The position numbers were made by a program, and so were the translations under genes. Shown piece by piece: positions 9,029 to 15,389 of a stretch of 64,000 nt of DNA. Positions within the stretch are counted from its first letter, which is position 1. Every line of letters begins with the position of its first letter. The DNA is taken from NCBI GenBank assembly GCA_902613845.1, contig CACMIW010000003.1, positions 62,001 to 126,000 of the forward strand. The letters are read 5' to 3'. The DNA comes from an uncultured Alphaproteobacteria bacterium. GTDB taxonomy: Bacteria > Pseudomonadota > Alphaproteobacteria > HIMB59. The notes beneath the pieces are model-generated. The model was not told where the DNA came from. It saw nothing but the letters and a program-made list of their open reading frames with translations, and did no database searches.

Positions 9029-9970
9029 TCATATCTCATAACCAAGACTTTTTTCCTCTAAATCAATCAATTCCTCAGGATACCCCTCAGCTCTAAATGC
9101 AGTATTGTATTTATTTTCAAGCCTTTTTACGACCATTGAGGACCATGCACGATCACCAAAAGTCTTTCTTGCATCTTTAATAATATCAAGAACTAAAGGT
9201 GATATTTCTAGTTCAATTCCAAGTTTTGAGGCGAGATCTTGAAAAAGTCCTACATCTTTCTCAACTAAGTCCATTGTAAAATTTATATTGTACGACCCGT
9301 TTAATATAACCTGACTCTCAGTTTCATGGACAAATGAGTTACCTGAAGAAGCTGCAATTCCCTTATATGTTTTGTTCAAATCAATATTTGATTTACTAGC
9401 AATAGTCCAAGCTTCTCCCAATGCAACTAAGTGAACAGTAGCTAAATAATTTGTAATAACTTTAAGAATAGATGCACTTCCAAAGTCTCCAGTATACAAA
9501 ATTTTTCTACCAAGACATTTTAATACTGGCATTGCTTTATCAAATCCCTCTCTACTTCCTCCAACAAAAATAGAAATGTTACCAGTTGCTGCCCTATGAC
9601 AACCCCCACTTACAGGAGCTTCTAAAGCTATTGCATTTTTTTGCTGAATTAATGAAGCATGTTTTTTTAGTTGTTCATCTTCAGTTGTGCTCATCTCAAT
9701 CCAAATTTGACCTTTTTGTATAGTATCAATAATACCATCTTTGGACTCTAAAACTTCTGCACATATCTTGGGAGAGGGAAGACAAGTTATTAAAATATCA
9801 GAATTCATCACAAGATCTTTTATTGATTTAGCTGTCTTAGCACCCTTTAAATTAAACTCCTCCATTAATATGTGATTTTTATCTAAAACTGATATTTGAA
9901 AATTATTTTCAAGAAGATTATTTGCTAGTTTTCCACCCACATTACCTAGTCCAATAAAACCTATTTTCAT
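9029..9970 (-). CDS. Beta-hydroxyacid dehydrogenase (3-hydroxyisobutyrate dehydrogenase-like)
   Basis: It has an N-terminal Rossmann motif (KIGFIGLGNVGGKLANNLL), the substrate-binding APVSGGCHRAATGNISIFVGG and the catalytic Lys in SASILKVITNYL, all typical of the 3-hydroxyisobutyrate / tartronate semialdehyde reductase family. I start it at the second Met (9970) because AGGGGG lies five bases upstream; a GTG one codon earlier is possible. It oxidises a 3-hydroxy acid with NAD(P). The transporter gene downstream probably belongs to the same transcript. The exact substrate is not determinable. Confidence 0.9.
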   Translation of the reverse strand: MKIGFIGLGNVGGKLANNLLENNFQISVLDKNHILMEEFNLKGAKTAKSIKDLVMNSDILITCLPSPKICAEVLESKDGIIDTIQKGQIWIEMSTTEDEQLKKHASLIQQKNAIALEAPVSGGCHRAATGNISIFVGGSREGFDKAMPVLKCLGRKILYTGDFGSASILKVITNYLATVHLVALGEAWTIASKSNIDLNKTYKGIAASSGNSFVHETESQVILNGSYNINFTMDLVEKDVGLFQDLASKLGIELEISPLVLDIIKDARKTFGDRAWSSMVVKRLENKYNTAFRAEGYPEELIDLEEKSLGYEI

Positions 9971-10049
9971 CACTACCCCCTTTATTTAATAAAATACTAT
10001 TACTTTATTTTTCAATGTTAATATTAAATAATTCTTATAAAATTAGATA

Positions 10050-10517
10050 ATGTCAATTTACCTTAGAACAGAAAAAATTATTTCAGATTGGACAGACTAT
10101 AATGGTCATATGAATTTAGCCTTTTATATCCACTTATTCGATCAAGGATGGGATGTGCTGCTTGATAGATTTCAAATGGGAGGGGAGTCAGCCAAAAATG
10201 AGAAAAGATCAACATTTGCTGTGGAATCTCACACTAAATATATTCAAGAGGTTAAAGAGGGAGATGAAGTTGATATAAACTTACTATTCTTAGACCGTGA
10301 TAAAAAAAGATTTGTATATCAATTGGAAATTGTAAGTAAAAGTGGGAATTTTAGAGCAGCTACATCTGAAGTTTGCTCTCTTTATGTTGACTTAAGTATC
10401 CGCAAAGTTATTGAAATGGAAGACCATAAATTAAAGTTAGTAGATGATTTCATCGCTGAAAATAAAAATCAATTTTCACCAATAGAATTTTACCTTTTAG
10501 ATAAATTAAAAAAGTAA
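10050..10517 (+). CDS. Hotdog-fold thioesterase (4HBT superfamily)
   Basis: The 155-residue hotdog protein has an N-terminal DWTDYNGHMNLAFYIHLFDQGWD, the catalytic-region pattern of FadM/YbgC-like thioesterases. The Tyr-Asn-Gly-His-Met-Asn form resembles the thioesterase found with, or fused to, carnitine 3-dehydrogenase. It should hydrolyse an acyl-CoA in the cytoplasm. The stop codon directly abuts the start of the next gene, a flavin oxidase, so the two are translationally coupled. A betainyl-CoA substrate is only a hint from the motif. Confidence 0.85.
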   Translation: MSIYLRTEKIISDWTDYNGHMNLAFYIHLFDQGWDVLLDRFQMGGESAKNEKRSTFAVESHTKYIQEVKEGDEVDINLLFLDRDKKRFVYQLEIVSKSGNFRAATSEVCSLYVDLSIRKVIEMEDHKLKLVDDFIAENKNQFSPIEFYLLDKLKK

Positions 10518-11714
10518 ATGAAAGTTGCTATCATTGGGTCGGGCATTGTGGGTCTCACAATTGCATATACCTTAAGTAAAGAAAATATCGACATAACTAT
10601 TTTTGAGAAAGAGAGAGACTCATTATCACATGGAACTGGAAGAAATAGCGGTGTTATTCACTCTGGAATCTACTATCAACCTAAAACTTTAAGGTCAACT
10701 CTCTGCATCAGAGGTTCAAAGTTAATGAAAAAATTTATTAGTGAGAACAATCTTTATATCAATAATTGTGGAAAGTTATTACTTCCAAAAACAAAAAAAG
10801 ATATCGAAACACTTAACTTATTGTATGAGAGATCGAAGGAGGTAGGAGTCGAAACAATCAAGTTAAATAGTTTCGATGAGATTTTAAAAATAGAGCCAAA
10901 CTGCAATCCCTTATTTAATGATGCTCTTTTTATTAAAGAAACAGCCATAGCTGATCCAAAAGAGGTATCAAACAAATTGATTGAAATTTTAAAAAAAAAA
11001 GGTGTGATAATTAAATACGATACAAAAGTGGACTCAATTTCATCTGATAATACAACTATTATATCAAATAATAAAATTCATAATTTCGATCTTATTATAA
11101 ACTCTGCAGGTTTACATGCAGACTATTTGGCAAATAAATCAAATTTAAAAACTAGATACACATCTTTACCTTTTAAAGGTAAATATTGGAAAATTAGTTT
11201 TGGAGATAAAAATGAAATTCCAAATAGATTAATTTATCCAGTGCCAAATTTAGACCAACCTTTTTTAGGAGTCCACACTGTATACGATAAAGATGGAAAC
11301 TTTTATTTAGGACCTAGTAGCACCCCTGTATTTGGAAGAGAAGCCTATAGGCCTTTTAGAAAATTTAATTTTTTAGAGTTTTGTGCCTTAAGTTATAAAT
11401 TCATTTTGAAAATAATTTTTAATGAGAATAACCTTAGAAATTTAGCTATTAGTGAGTTTAAAAATCTATTTTTATCTAGTGTCATGAAATCTTCTAATGT
11501 TTACTTTAAGCATAAACCAGTAAAAATTGAATTAAGTAGTAAAGTGGGGATTAGATCTCAAATGTTTGATAAAAATAGTAAAAAACTATTTAATGATTTT
11601 GTAGTTATTAAGCAAAATAACATTATACATATTCTTAATGCTATATCTCCAGCATGGACATCTTCTTTTGCTATGGCCGAATTTATATGTGAAAAATATA
11701 CTATAAAAAAATAG
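10518..11714 (+). CDS. lhgO: FAD-dependent oxidoreductase, L-2-hydroxyglutarate oxidase-like
   Basis: The 398-residue DAO-family flavoprotein has the dinucleotide-binding GSGIVGLTIAYTLSKENIDITIFEKE at the N-terminus. It then has the LhgO-type GTGRNSGVIHSGIYYQPKTLRS, CGKLLLPKT and FIKETAIADPKEV segments, and SAGLHADYLA in the middle. LhgO oxidises L-2-hydroxyglutarate to 2-oxoglutarate and passes electrons to the quinone pool. It directly follows the thioesterase gene and precedes a peroxiredoxin gene by 8 nt. The symbol is by family resemblance. Confidence 0.87.
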   Translation: MKVAIIGSGIVGLTIAYTLSKENIDITIFEKERDSLSHGTGRNSGVIHSGIYYQPKTLRSTLCIRGSKLMKKFISENNLYINNCGKLLLPKTKKDIETLNLLYERSKEVGVETIKLNSFDEILKIEPNCNPLFNDALFIKETAIADPKEVSNKLIEILKKKGVIIKYDTKVDSISSDNTTIISNNKIHNFDLIINSAGLHADYLANKSNLKTRYTSLPFKGKYWKISFGDKNEIPNRLIYPVPNLDQPFLGVHTVYDKDGNFYLGPSSTPVFGREAYRPFRKFNFLEFCALSYKFILKIIFNENNLRNLAISEFKNLFLSSVMKSSNVYFKHKPVKIELSSKVGIRSQMFDKNSKKLFNDFVVIKQNNIIHILNAISPAWTSSFAMAEFICEKYTIKK

Positions 11715-11722
11715 AAATAATA

Positions 11723-12166
11723 ATGAAAGCGCCTAATTTTAAGTTGCCAAGCACATCTGGAATATTTCAACTAAGTGATTATTTAGGGAAAAACATAATT
11801 TTGTATTTTTACCCAAAAGACAATACAAAAGGATGTTCTTTAGAGGCAATTGATTTCAATAATTCTCTCAAAGCTATAAATAAATATAATTGCATTGTAG
11901 TAGGTGTTTCAAAAGACTCAATTGAAAGTCATCAAAAATTTAAAAAAAAAAATAAATTAAAATTTGATTTGTTATTTGATGAAAAAATAAAGGTCTTAAA
12001 AAAATACAAAGCTTGGGGACTTAAGAAATTTTTAGGAAAAGAATATTATGGTATAATTAGAACTACAGTATTAATTAATGAAAAAGGCAAAATTGTAAAA
12101 ACTTGGAGTAATGTCAGAGTAAAAGATCATGTAAAAAATGTAATTAACGAACTATCTAATATTTAA
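11723..12166 (+). CDS. bcp: Peroxiredoxin, Bcp/PrxQ type
   Basis: The 147-residue thioredoxin-fold peroxidase shows APNFKLPSTSG, the active site YFYPKDNTKGCSLEAIDF with the peroxidatic Cys, and the conserved Arg in GIIRTTVLINEKGKI. It reduces hydrogen peroxide and organic peroxides. The position five residues after the peroxidatic Cys, often a resolving Cys in PrxQ (EACDF), is Ile here, so it probably uses a one-Cys mechanism or an external thiol. It follows a flavin oxidase gene that would generate reactive oxygen. Confidence 0.92.
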   Translation: MKAPNFKLPSTSGIFQLSDYLGKNIILYFYPKDNTKGCSLEAIDFNNSLKAINKYNCIVVGVSKDSIESHQKFKKKNKLKFDLLFDEKIKVLKKYKAWGLKKFLGKEYYGIIRTTVLINEKGKIVKTWSNVRVKDHVKNVINELSNI

Positions 12167-12229
12167 TTTAATCTAAAATACTTATTCACAAATTATAAAC
12201 AGAAAAATTTATTTTTTTATTTTTTGTTA

Positions 12230-12258
12230 TTGTCAAAAAAAATAATTTATTTTAATGT
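12230..12258 (+). promoter_or_regulatory. Sigma-70-type promoter for the small RNA
   Basis: TTGTCA (12230-12235) is separated by exactly 17 bp from TAATGT (12253-12258). This places a transcription start near 12265, at the beginning of the GC-richer structured segment. The gene upstream ended at 12166 and the next credible start codon is at 12386 or later. Confidence 0.6.
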
Positions 12259-12264
12259 GTTAAA

Positions 12265-12372
12265 TGTAGAGGGTAGGAAACTTCCCAAAACAAAGAAAAG
12301 AGCCAAAGTAGTAGAGGCCTAGAGAAGGGAAACCGGAACTATGTCGAGACAACCGAGGCTCTTTTCTGTTTT
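12265..12372 (+). ncRNA. Candidate structured small RNA or leader RNA with terminator-like helix
   Basis: This roughly 105-nt segment is G+A rich inside an AT-rich gap and folds well by eye. A first hairpin, GGGTAG-GAAA-CTTCCC, has a GNRA-type tetraloop and one U-U mismatch. An 11-bp perfect helix then joins 12294-12304 to 12357-12367, followed by GTTTTAT like an intrinsic terminator, and encloses about 50 nt with further short helices. It does not match the 4.5S, 6S, RNase P, tmRNA or common riboswitch consensus elements that I know. It is either an independent small RNA or an attenuating leader for the exported protein gene downstream. Confidence 0.55.
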
Positions 12373-12385
12373 ATCCCCATATTTA

Positions 12386-12868
12386 ATGATTGAATTTCTT
12401 CCATTAAATAGTTTATCATTACATGTGAAAAAAATTTTCAAATACACTTTTATTTTTATTTTTGGTTTGAATTTAAACCTATTTTCTGGACCGTTCACAG
12501 ATGAGTTTGCTAAGTGCATTGTAATGAAAACAACAACTCAAGAAAAAACTGATTTAGTAAGATGGATATATGTGACAATGTCATTTCACCCTCAACTGAT
12601 GGATTTGTCTAATCTAACAGCTGATGATGTTGAAATGGTGAATATAAGAGTAGCTGACTATATGACCAATGTCTTTGCTTATAAGTGCAATGAAGAGTTA
12701 AATATGGCCATAGATTATGAGGGTGAAGAAAGTGTTTATTATGCATTTGAACTCTTGGGTGAAATAGCAATGACAGAGTTAATGGAAGATCAAGGTGTTA
12801 GCGCTGCAAGTGAGCTATTTATTGATTATATAGATGTGTCAATTTTCGAACAAATACTAAATTACTAA
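12386..12868 (+). CDS. Exported protein of unknown function
   Basis: The upstream part of this frame runs through the structured RNA and is not credible, so I start at ATG 12386. A GTG at 12425 is an equally good choice and gives a cleaner signal peptide (KKIFKYTFIFIFGLN). The mature protein of about 130 residues is acidic. It has two conserved-looking cysteines (AKCIVMKTTT and AYKCNEEL) and a KTDLVRWIYVTMSFHP segment recalling small proteobacterial periplasmic proteins of unknown role. Neither start has a clear ribosome-binding site, and the preceding RNA may control it. Confidence 0.65.
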   Translation: MIEFLPLNSLSLHVKKIFKYTFIFIFGLNLNLFSGPFTDEFAKCIVMKTTTQEKTDLVRWIYVTMSFHPQLMDLSNLTADDVEMVNIRVADYMTNVFAYKCNEELNMAIDYEGEESVYYAFELLGEIAMTELMEDQGVSAASELFIDYIDVSIFEQILNY

Positions 12869-12902
12869 CTAATAAAACTATTTTAAAGAAATTTAACTTA
12901 TG

Positions 12903-12948
12903 TGGTGCCGCCGAGAAGAATTGAACTTCCGACCCCACCCTTACCAAG
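12903..12948 (-). repeat. Duplicated 3' fragment of tRNA-Thr (distal att copy)
   Basis: This is an exact copy of 13137-13182. It covers the 3' half of tRNA-Thr, from the anticodon loop to the CCA end, but lacks the 5' half and so cannot be a functional tRNA. Identity ends abruptly on both sides. Confidence 0.9.
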
Positions 12949-13073
12949 AAGGTGAAACCCTTGATCTTTGGTAAAACCCCTTATTTTTGTGTTAGTATTC
13001 GTCACATAAGGTTTCACTATTTCTCGTTATTTCACACTCCTTTTTTTAAAGTGTAACCTAGTGTGTAAAAAAA

Positions 13074-13095
13074 ATTGACACAAAATTGACACAAA
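13074..13095. repeat. Tandem 11-bp direct repeat in the att interval
   Basis: Two perfect copies of ATTGACACAAA lie head to tail, with a period of about one helical turn. They sit 42 bp from the tRNA-proximal att copy and resemble arm-type binding sites of tyrosine integrases. The TTGACA strings have no matching -10 box at a suitable distance, so I do not call them a promoter. Confidence 0.75.
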
Positions 13096-13136
13096 AAAAC
13101 AGTTCTTAGAAACTGCCATTGAAAAAGTATTGAAAA

Positions 13137-13211
13137 TGGTGCCGCCGAGAAGAATTGAACTTCCGACCCCACCCTTACCAAGGGTGTGCTCTACCACTGA
13201 GCTACGGCGGC
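13137..13211 (-). tRNA. tRNA-Thr (GGT anticodon)
   Basis: A complete cloverleaf is present on the minus strand. The acceptor GCCGCCG pairs with CGGCGGC, the D arm is GCTC/GAGC, the anticodon stem is CACCC/GGGTG around TTGGTAA (anticodon GGT), and the T arm contains TTCAATT. Discriminator A and an encoded CCA follow. Without CCA it is 72 nt. Its 3' 46 bases, including CCA, are duplicated at 12903-12948. Confidence 0.96.
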
Positions 13212-13220
13212 ATTTTTAGA

Positions 13221-13226
13221 ATTATA
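13221..13226 (-). promoter_or_regulatory. -10 box of the tRNA-Thr promoter
   Basis: A perfect TATAAT on the minus strand ends nine bases before the first base of tRNA-Thr. The -35 region is only a T-run, so the promoter call is moderate. Confidence 0.5.
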
Positions 13227-13231
13227 GACTA

Positions 13232-13417
13232 TTAATACATATTAAAAAACATTATCAAAAGACATCCTGCTGTCAGGTACTTAGAGATTTCATAAAGAAT
13301 TTTCCATTTATTATTATTTTGACTAACACGCCATGTAGCAAAAGTAATTGCCAAAAAAACAAATGATACAAACCACATTAAATTAGGATTTTTTGTTAAT
13401 TCAATAGTAACTGACAT
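13232..13417 (-). CDS. Small membrane protein, unknown function
   Basis: This 61-residue frame has two hydrophobic helices (MWFVSFVFLAITFATW and YLTAGCLLIMFFNMY) around a basic loop. It starts two bases after the stop of the next small membrane protein gene on the same strand, so it appears to be the third gene of a methyltransferase-led operon. No family is recognised. It could be a subunit-like or regulatory small membrane protein. Confidence 0.55.
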   Translation of the reverse strand: MSVTIELTKNPNLMWFVSFVFLAITFATWRVSQNNNKWKILYEISKYLTAGCLLIMFFNMY

Positions 13418-13419
13418 AA

Positions 13420-13608
13420 TTAATTCACTAGGTAAAACTTATCTACCAGATAGTTTATTAACAAGACTAATCCAATCATAAATACCCAATAAAGTTTTTT
13501 GTTGTTTCTAATAAAGGGTATCCCAATTGCACTGTATCTAAATAATTTATGAAGTCCCCAAACAATTAAGGGGATTAAAAACAACCAAAAAATAATTTCC
13601 CAAATCAT
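13420..13608 (-). CDS. Small membrane protein, unknown function
   Basis: The 62-residue frame has an N-terminal helix (IIFWLFLIPLIVWGLHKLF), a short positive loop (RNNKKLYW) and a second helix (VFMIGLVLLINYLV). It lies 13 nt after a methyltransferase gene and two bases before another small membrane protein gene, all on the minus strand. The spacing and hydrophobic periodicity support a real gene. Function unknown. Confidence 0.55.
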   Translation of the reverse strand: MIWEIIFWLFLIPLIVWGLHKLFRYSAIGIPFIRNNKKLYWVFMIGLVLLINYLVDKFYLVN

Positions 13609-13621
13609 TTTCTAACTTTAA

Positions 13622-14233
13622 TTATTTCTTTTTTAATAAGACTATCCTAATTTTAATATCTGAACCAAAATCTTTATTGTTTGGAAGATAATTTAAAGGT
13701 CTTGATATATAGATTGAGTTAAAATCAGTTAATTTTTCTAAGACATTATCAAATTTTAATTCTTTCCATAAATCTACTCTATGTGTAAATATAAAATAAC
13801 CATTTTTTGCAAGATAATAAGAAACTAATTTAAAAAGTGATTGATGATTTTTACAATATGTCATTGCACCAATAAGACTTACCACAGTGTACTTATTTAC
13901 TATTTGAATTTTATTCTCAAAACTTTTTTTATAAAGATATCTATATTTTCCATTTCTTTTAGATATATCTAATATTTTTTTAGAAATATCAGATCCATCA
14001 CAAATACAGTGAGGGTAAAATCGTAAAAATTCATCAACAAAAAGTCCTGTGCCACATGCTAAATCTAAAATAAATTTTGGTTTTGTTTTGATATATCTCT
14101 TTAAAATTTTAACTGAATGTAATGGCGCTTTGTAGTTCCATTTATACAATGTCTCATCATATGAACTAGACCAATTATCATAATATTTTTCTATGTCTTT
14201 TTTGTTACCAATGCCTTTAAGAAGAGATTTCAT
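13622..14233 (-). CDS. Class I SAM-dependent methyltransferase
   Basis: The 203-residue protein has the SAM-binding motif I ILDLACGTGLFVDEF near residue 75, an acidic motif II (CDGSDISKKILDISK) and a YFIFTHRVDLW strand near the C-terminus. The N-terminal YYDNWSSSYDETLYKWNY resembles small-molecule methyltransferases of the UbiE/TPMT-like group. The substrate is unknown. It probably heads an operon with two small membrane proteins and reads toward the tRNA-Thr gene. Confidence 0.85.
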   Translation of the reverse strand: MKSLLKGIGNKKDIEKYYDNWSSSYDETLYKWNYKAPLHSVKILKRYIKTKPKFILDLACGTGLFVDEFLRFYPHCICDGSDISKKILDISKRNGKYRYLYKKSFENKIQIVNKYTVVSLIGAMTYCKNHQSLFKLVSYYLAKNGYFIFTHRVDLWKELKFDNVLEKLTDFNSIYISRPLNYLPNNKDFGSDIKIRIVLLKKK

Positions 14234-14322
14234 TTAAATTTAAAAACTAGCTAATTTATTATCATTTACCAATTAATCTTCATCATATTGTAATTTTTGT
14301 AAAATGATGATATTTAAATTTT

Positions 14323-14403
14323 ATGGATAATAATAAGCCAAAACCTGATTGTGGTTGTTCTTGCTCATGCTGTTGCACATGTGGCGACGGTTGTTGTCAA
14401 TAA
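14323..14403 (+). CDS. Cysteine-rich 26-residue micropeptide
   Basis: The frame encodes MDNNKPKPDCGCSCSCC followed by CTCGDGCCQ: nine cysteines in 26 residues, all in the last 17. The N-terminus is hydrophilic and there is no signal peptide. This looks like a metallothionein-like metal-chelating peptide. There is no clear ribosome-binding site. It ends by overlapping the convergent 52-residue membrane protein gene by seven bases. A chance cysteine run in an AT-rich gap is unlikely, but expression is unproven. Confidence 0.5.
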   Translation: MDNNKPKPDCGCSCSCCCTCGDGCCQ

Positions 14404-14555
14404 ATAATTTTAACAAGAACAATTATTCCTAAAATAAAACCGAATATTACGTCTACGTATTTCCCCTTTTTTCTGGCCATTAGATAAAATGAGATTAAAG
14501 CCAGACTAATTACTACAATGCTCGATAAGTTTGTTACAAAAGATGAGGGCTCCAT
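14397..14555 (-). CDS. Small two-helix membrane protein in the Anbu operon
   Basis: A 52-residue frame begins MEPSSFVTNLSSIVVIS, has two hydrophobic helices separated by a basic MARKKGKYVDV loop, and ends LVKIIY. Its ATG lies three bases after the stop of the Anbu protease gene on the same strand, so it is probably translationally coupled to it. The family is unrecognised. The coupling is the main reason to call it a gene. Confidence 0.55.
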   Translation of the reverse strand: MEPSSFVTNLSSIVVISLALISFYLMARKKGKYVDVIFGFILGIIVLVKIIY

Positions 14556-14558
14556 TTA

Positions 14559-15284
14559 TTATTCTTCCCATTTAAAACGATCGAAAGATTTAAAAATTTC
14601 AAATATTCCTTTTTCCCATTGTTGAGATATGTATTGATAATCGTCATCATTAATTTCAAGAGATTGTTGGTAAACTATTTCTGATAAATTATTTTTATAT
14701 ACAACTAAGTCGATTGGCGGACCAACAGATAAATCTGCTTTCATTGTACTGTCCATACTTATTAATGCACATCTTGCTGCATCTCCAAGATAAGTATCTG
14801 ACTTGACAACTCTGTCTAATATTGGCTTACCATACTTTATTTCTCCAATGACAAGGTAAGGTTTGAATTCACTTGATTTAATAAAGTTACCCTGTGGGTA
14901 AACCAAATATAATTCCGACTCTTGATCTTTTATATGTCCGCCAACTATAAAAGTTGAACCTAATTCAATAGTCTCTTGATTAATACCATCTGGTGAGGAA
15001 TGTTTAACATTTAATCTCCCAATATATTTTGCTATTTCATTTAAATTAAATAAATTATTTAAATTATTCCCATTTTTATCGTCTTCTAAATCTTTAGTAA
15101 TCGAATTAAAGACTGCTTGAGAAGTAGCTAAATTTCCTGAAGTTAAAATTATTATATTTCTATCAATGCCCTTATGGACATACATTTTAGAATAAGAGTT
15201 AAAGTTATCTAGGCCTGCATTTGTCCTTCTATCAGATGCAAAAACCATCCCCTCGTTTACCTTAATTCCTACACAATAAGTCAT
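14559..15284 (-). CDS. Anbu-type proteasome-like peptidase
   Basis: The 241-residue protein starts MTYCVGIKVNEGMVFASDRRTNAG, the characteristic N-terminus of Anbu (the ancestral beta-subunit / bacterial proteasome homologue). Thr2 would be the N-terminal nucleophile after Met removal, and the catalytic Lys lies in YSKMYVHKG. Anbu assembles into ring or open helical particles in the cytoplasm. In other bacteria it travels with a circularly permuted ATP-grasp protein, an alpha-E protein and a transglutaminase-like peptidase. Here only the ATP-grasp gene is adjacent, divergently oriented. Confidence 0.92.
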   Translation of the reverse strand: MTYCVGIKVNEGMVFASDRRTNAGLDNFNSYSKMYVHKGIDRNIIILTSGNLATSQAVFNSITKDLEDDKNGNNLNNLFNLNEIAKYIGRLNVKHSSPDGINQETIELGSTFIVGGHIKDQESELYLVYPQGNFIKSSEFKPYLVIGEIKYGKPILDRVVKSDTYLGDAARCALISMDSTMKADLSVGPPIDLVVYKNNLSEIVYQQSLEINDDDYQYISQQWEKGIFEIFKSFDRFKWEE

Positions 15285-15389
15285 ACATTAATTAAATAGC
15301 TAATTTTTTAAAAATACAAACGATTATTTACATACCTTCAATCTAAACTATGCATAACTATTAATAGGCATTTATAGTATTTTTAAACA

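Larger units (their letters stand above)
12903..13182. mobile_element. Scar or remnant of a tRNA-Thr-targeting integrative element
   Basis: Two identical 46-bp repeats flank 188 bp of non-coding DNA. The right copy is the 3' part of tRNA-Thr from the anticodon loop through CCA; the left copy lies alone. This is the usual geometry of attL/attR for a tyrosine-integrase element that inserts into a tRNA 3' end and restores the gene. The interior has no open integrase gene but keeps a tandem 11-bp repeat and an inverted repeat that look like recombinase-binding sites. Most likely the cargo and integrase were deleted. Confidence 0.7.

Noticed and set aside
12265-12372. Identification of the small RNA as SRP 4.5S, 6S, RNase P RNA or a common riboswitch
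   Set aside because: None of the core conserved elements that I can recall for these families is present, for example the GGAA-loop SRP domain or the RNase P GAGGAAAGTC block. The identity is left open.
12341-12385. An N-terminal extension of the exported protein starting inside the structured RNA
   Set aside because: The bases form the 3' arm of the terminator-like helix, and the encoded residues do not look like a signal peptide. Later starts are better.
12903-12948. A second tRNA gene
   Set aside because: Only the 3' portion from the anticodon loop onward is present. There is no acceptor 5' strand or D arm, so it cannot fold into a tRNA.
13075-13091. The two TTGACA strings as -35 promoter boxes
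   Set aside because: No reasonable -10 box occurs about 17 bp downstream on the plus strand. They are better explained as part of an 11-bp tandem repeat.
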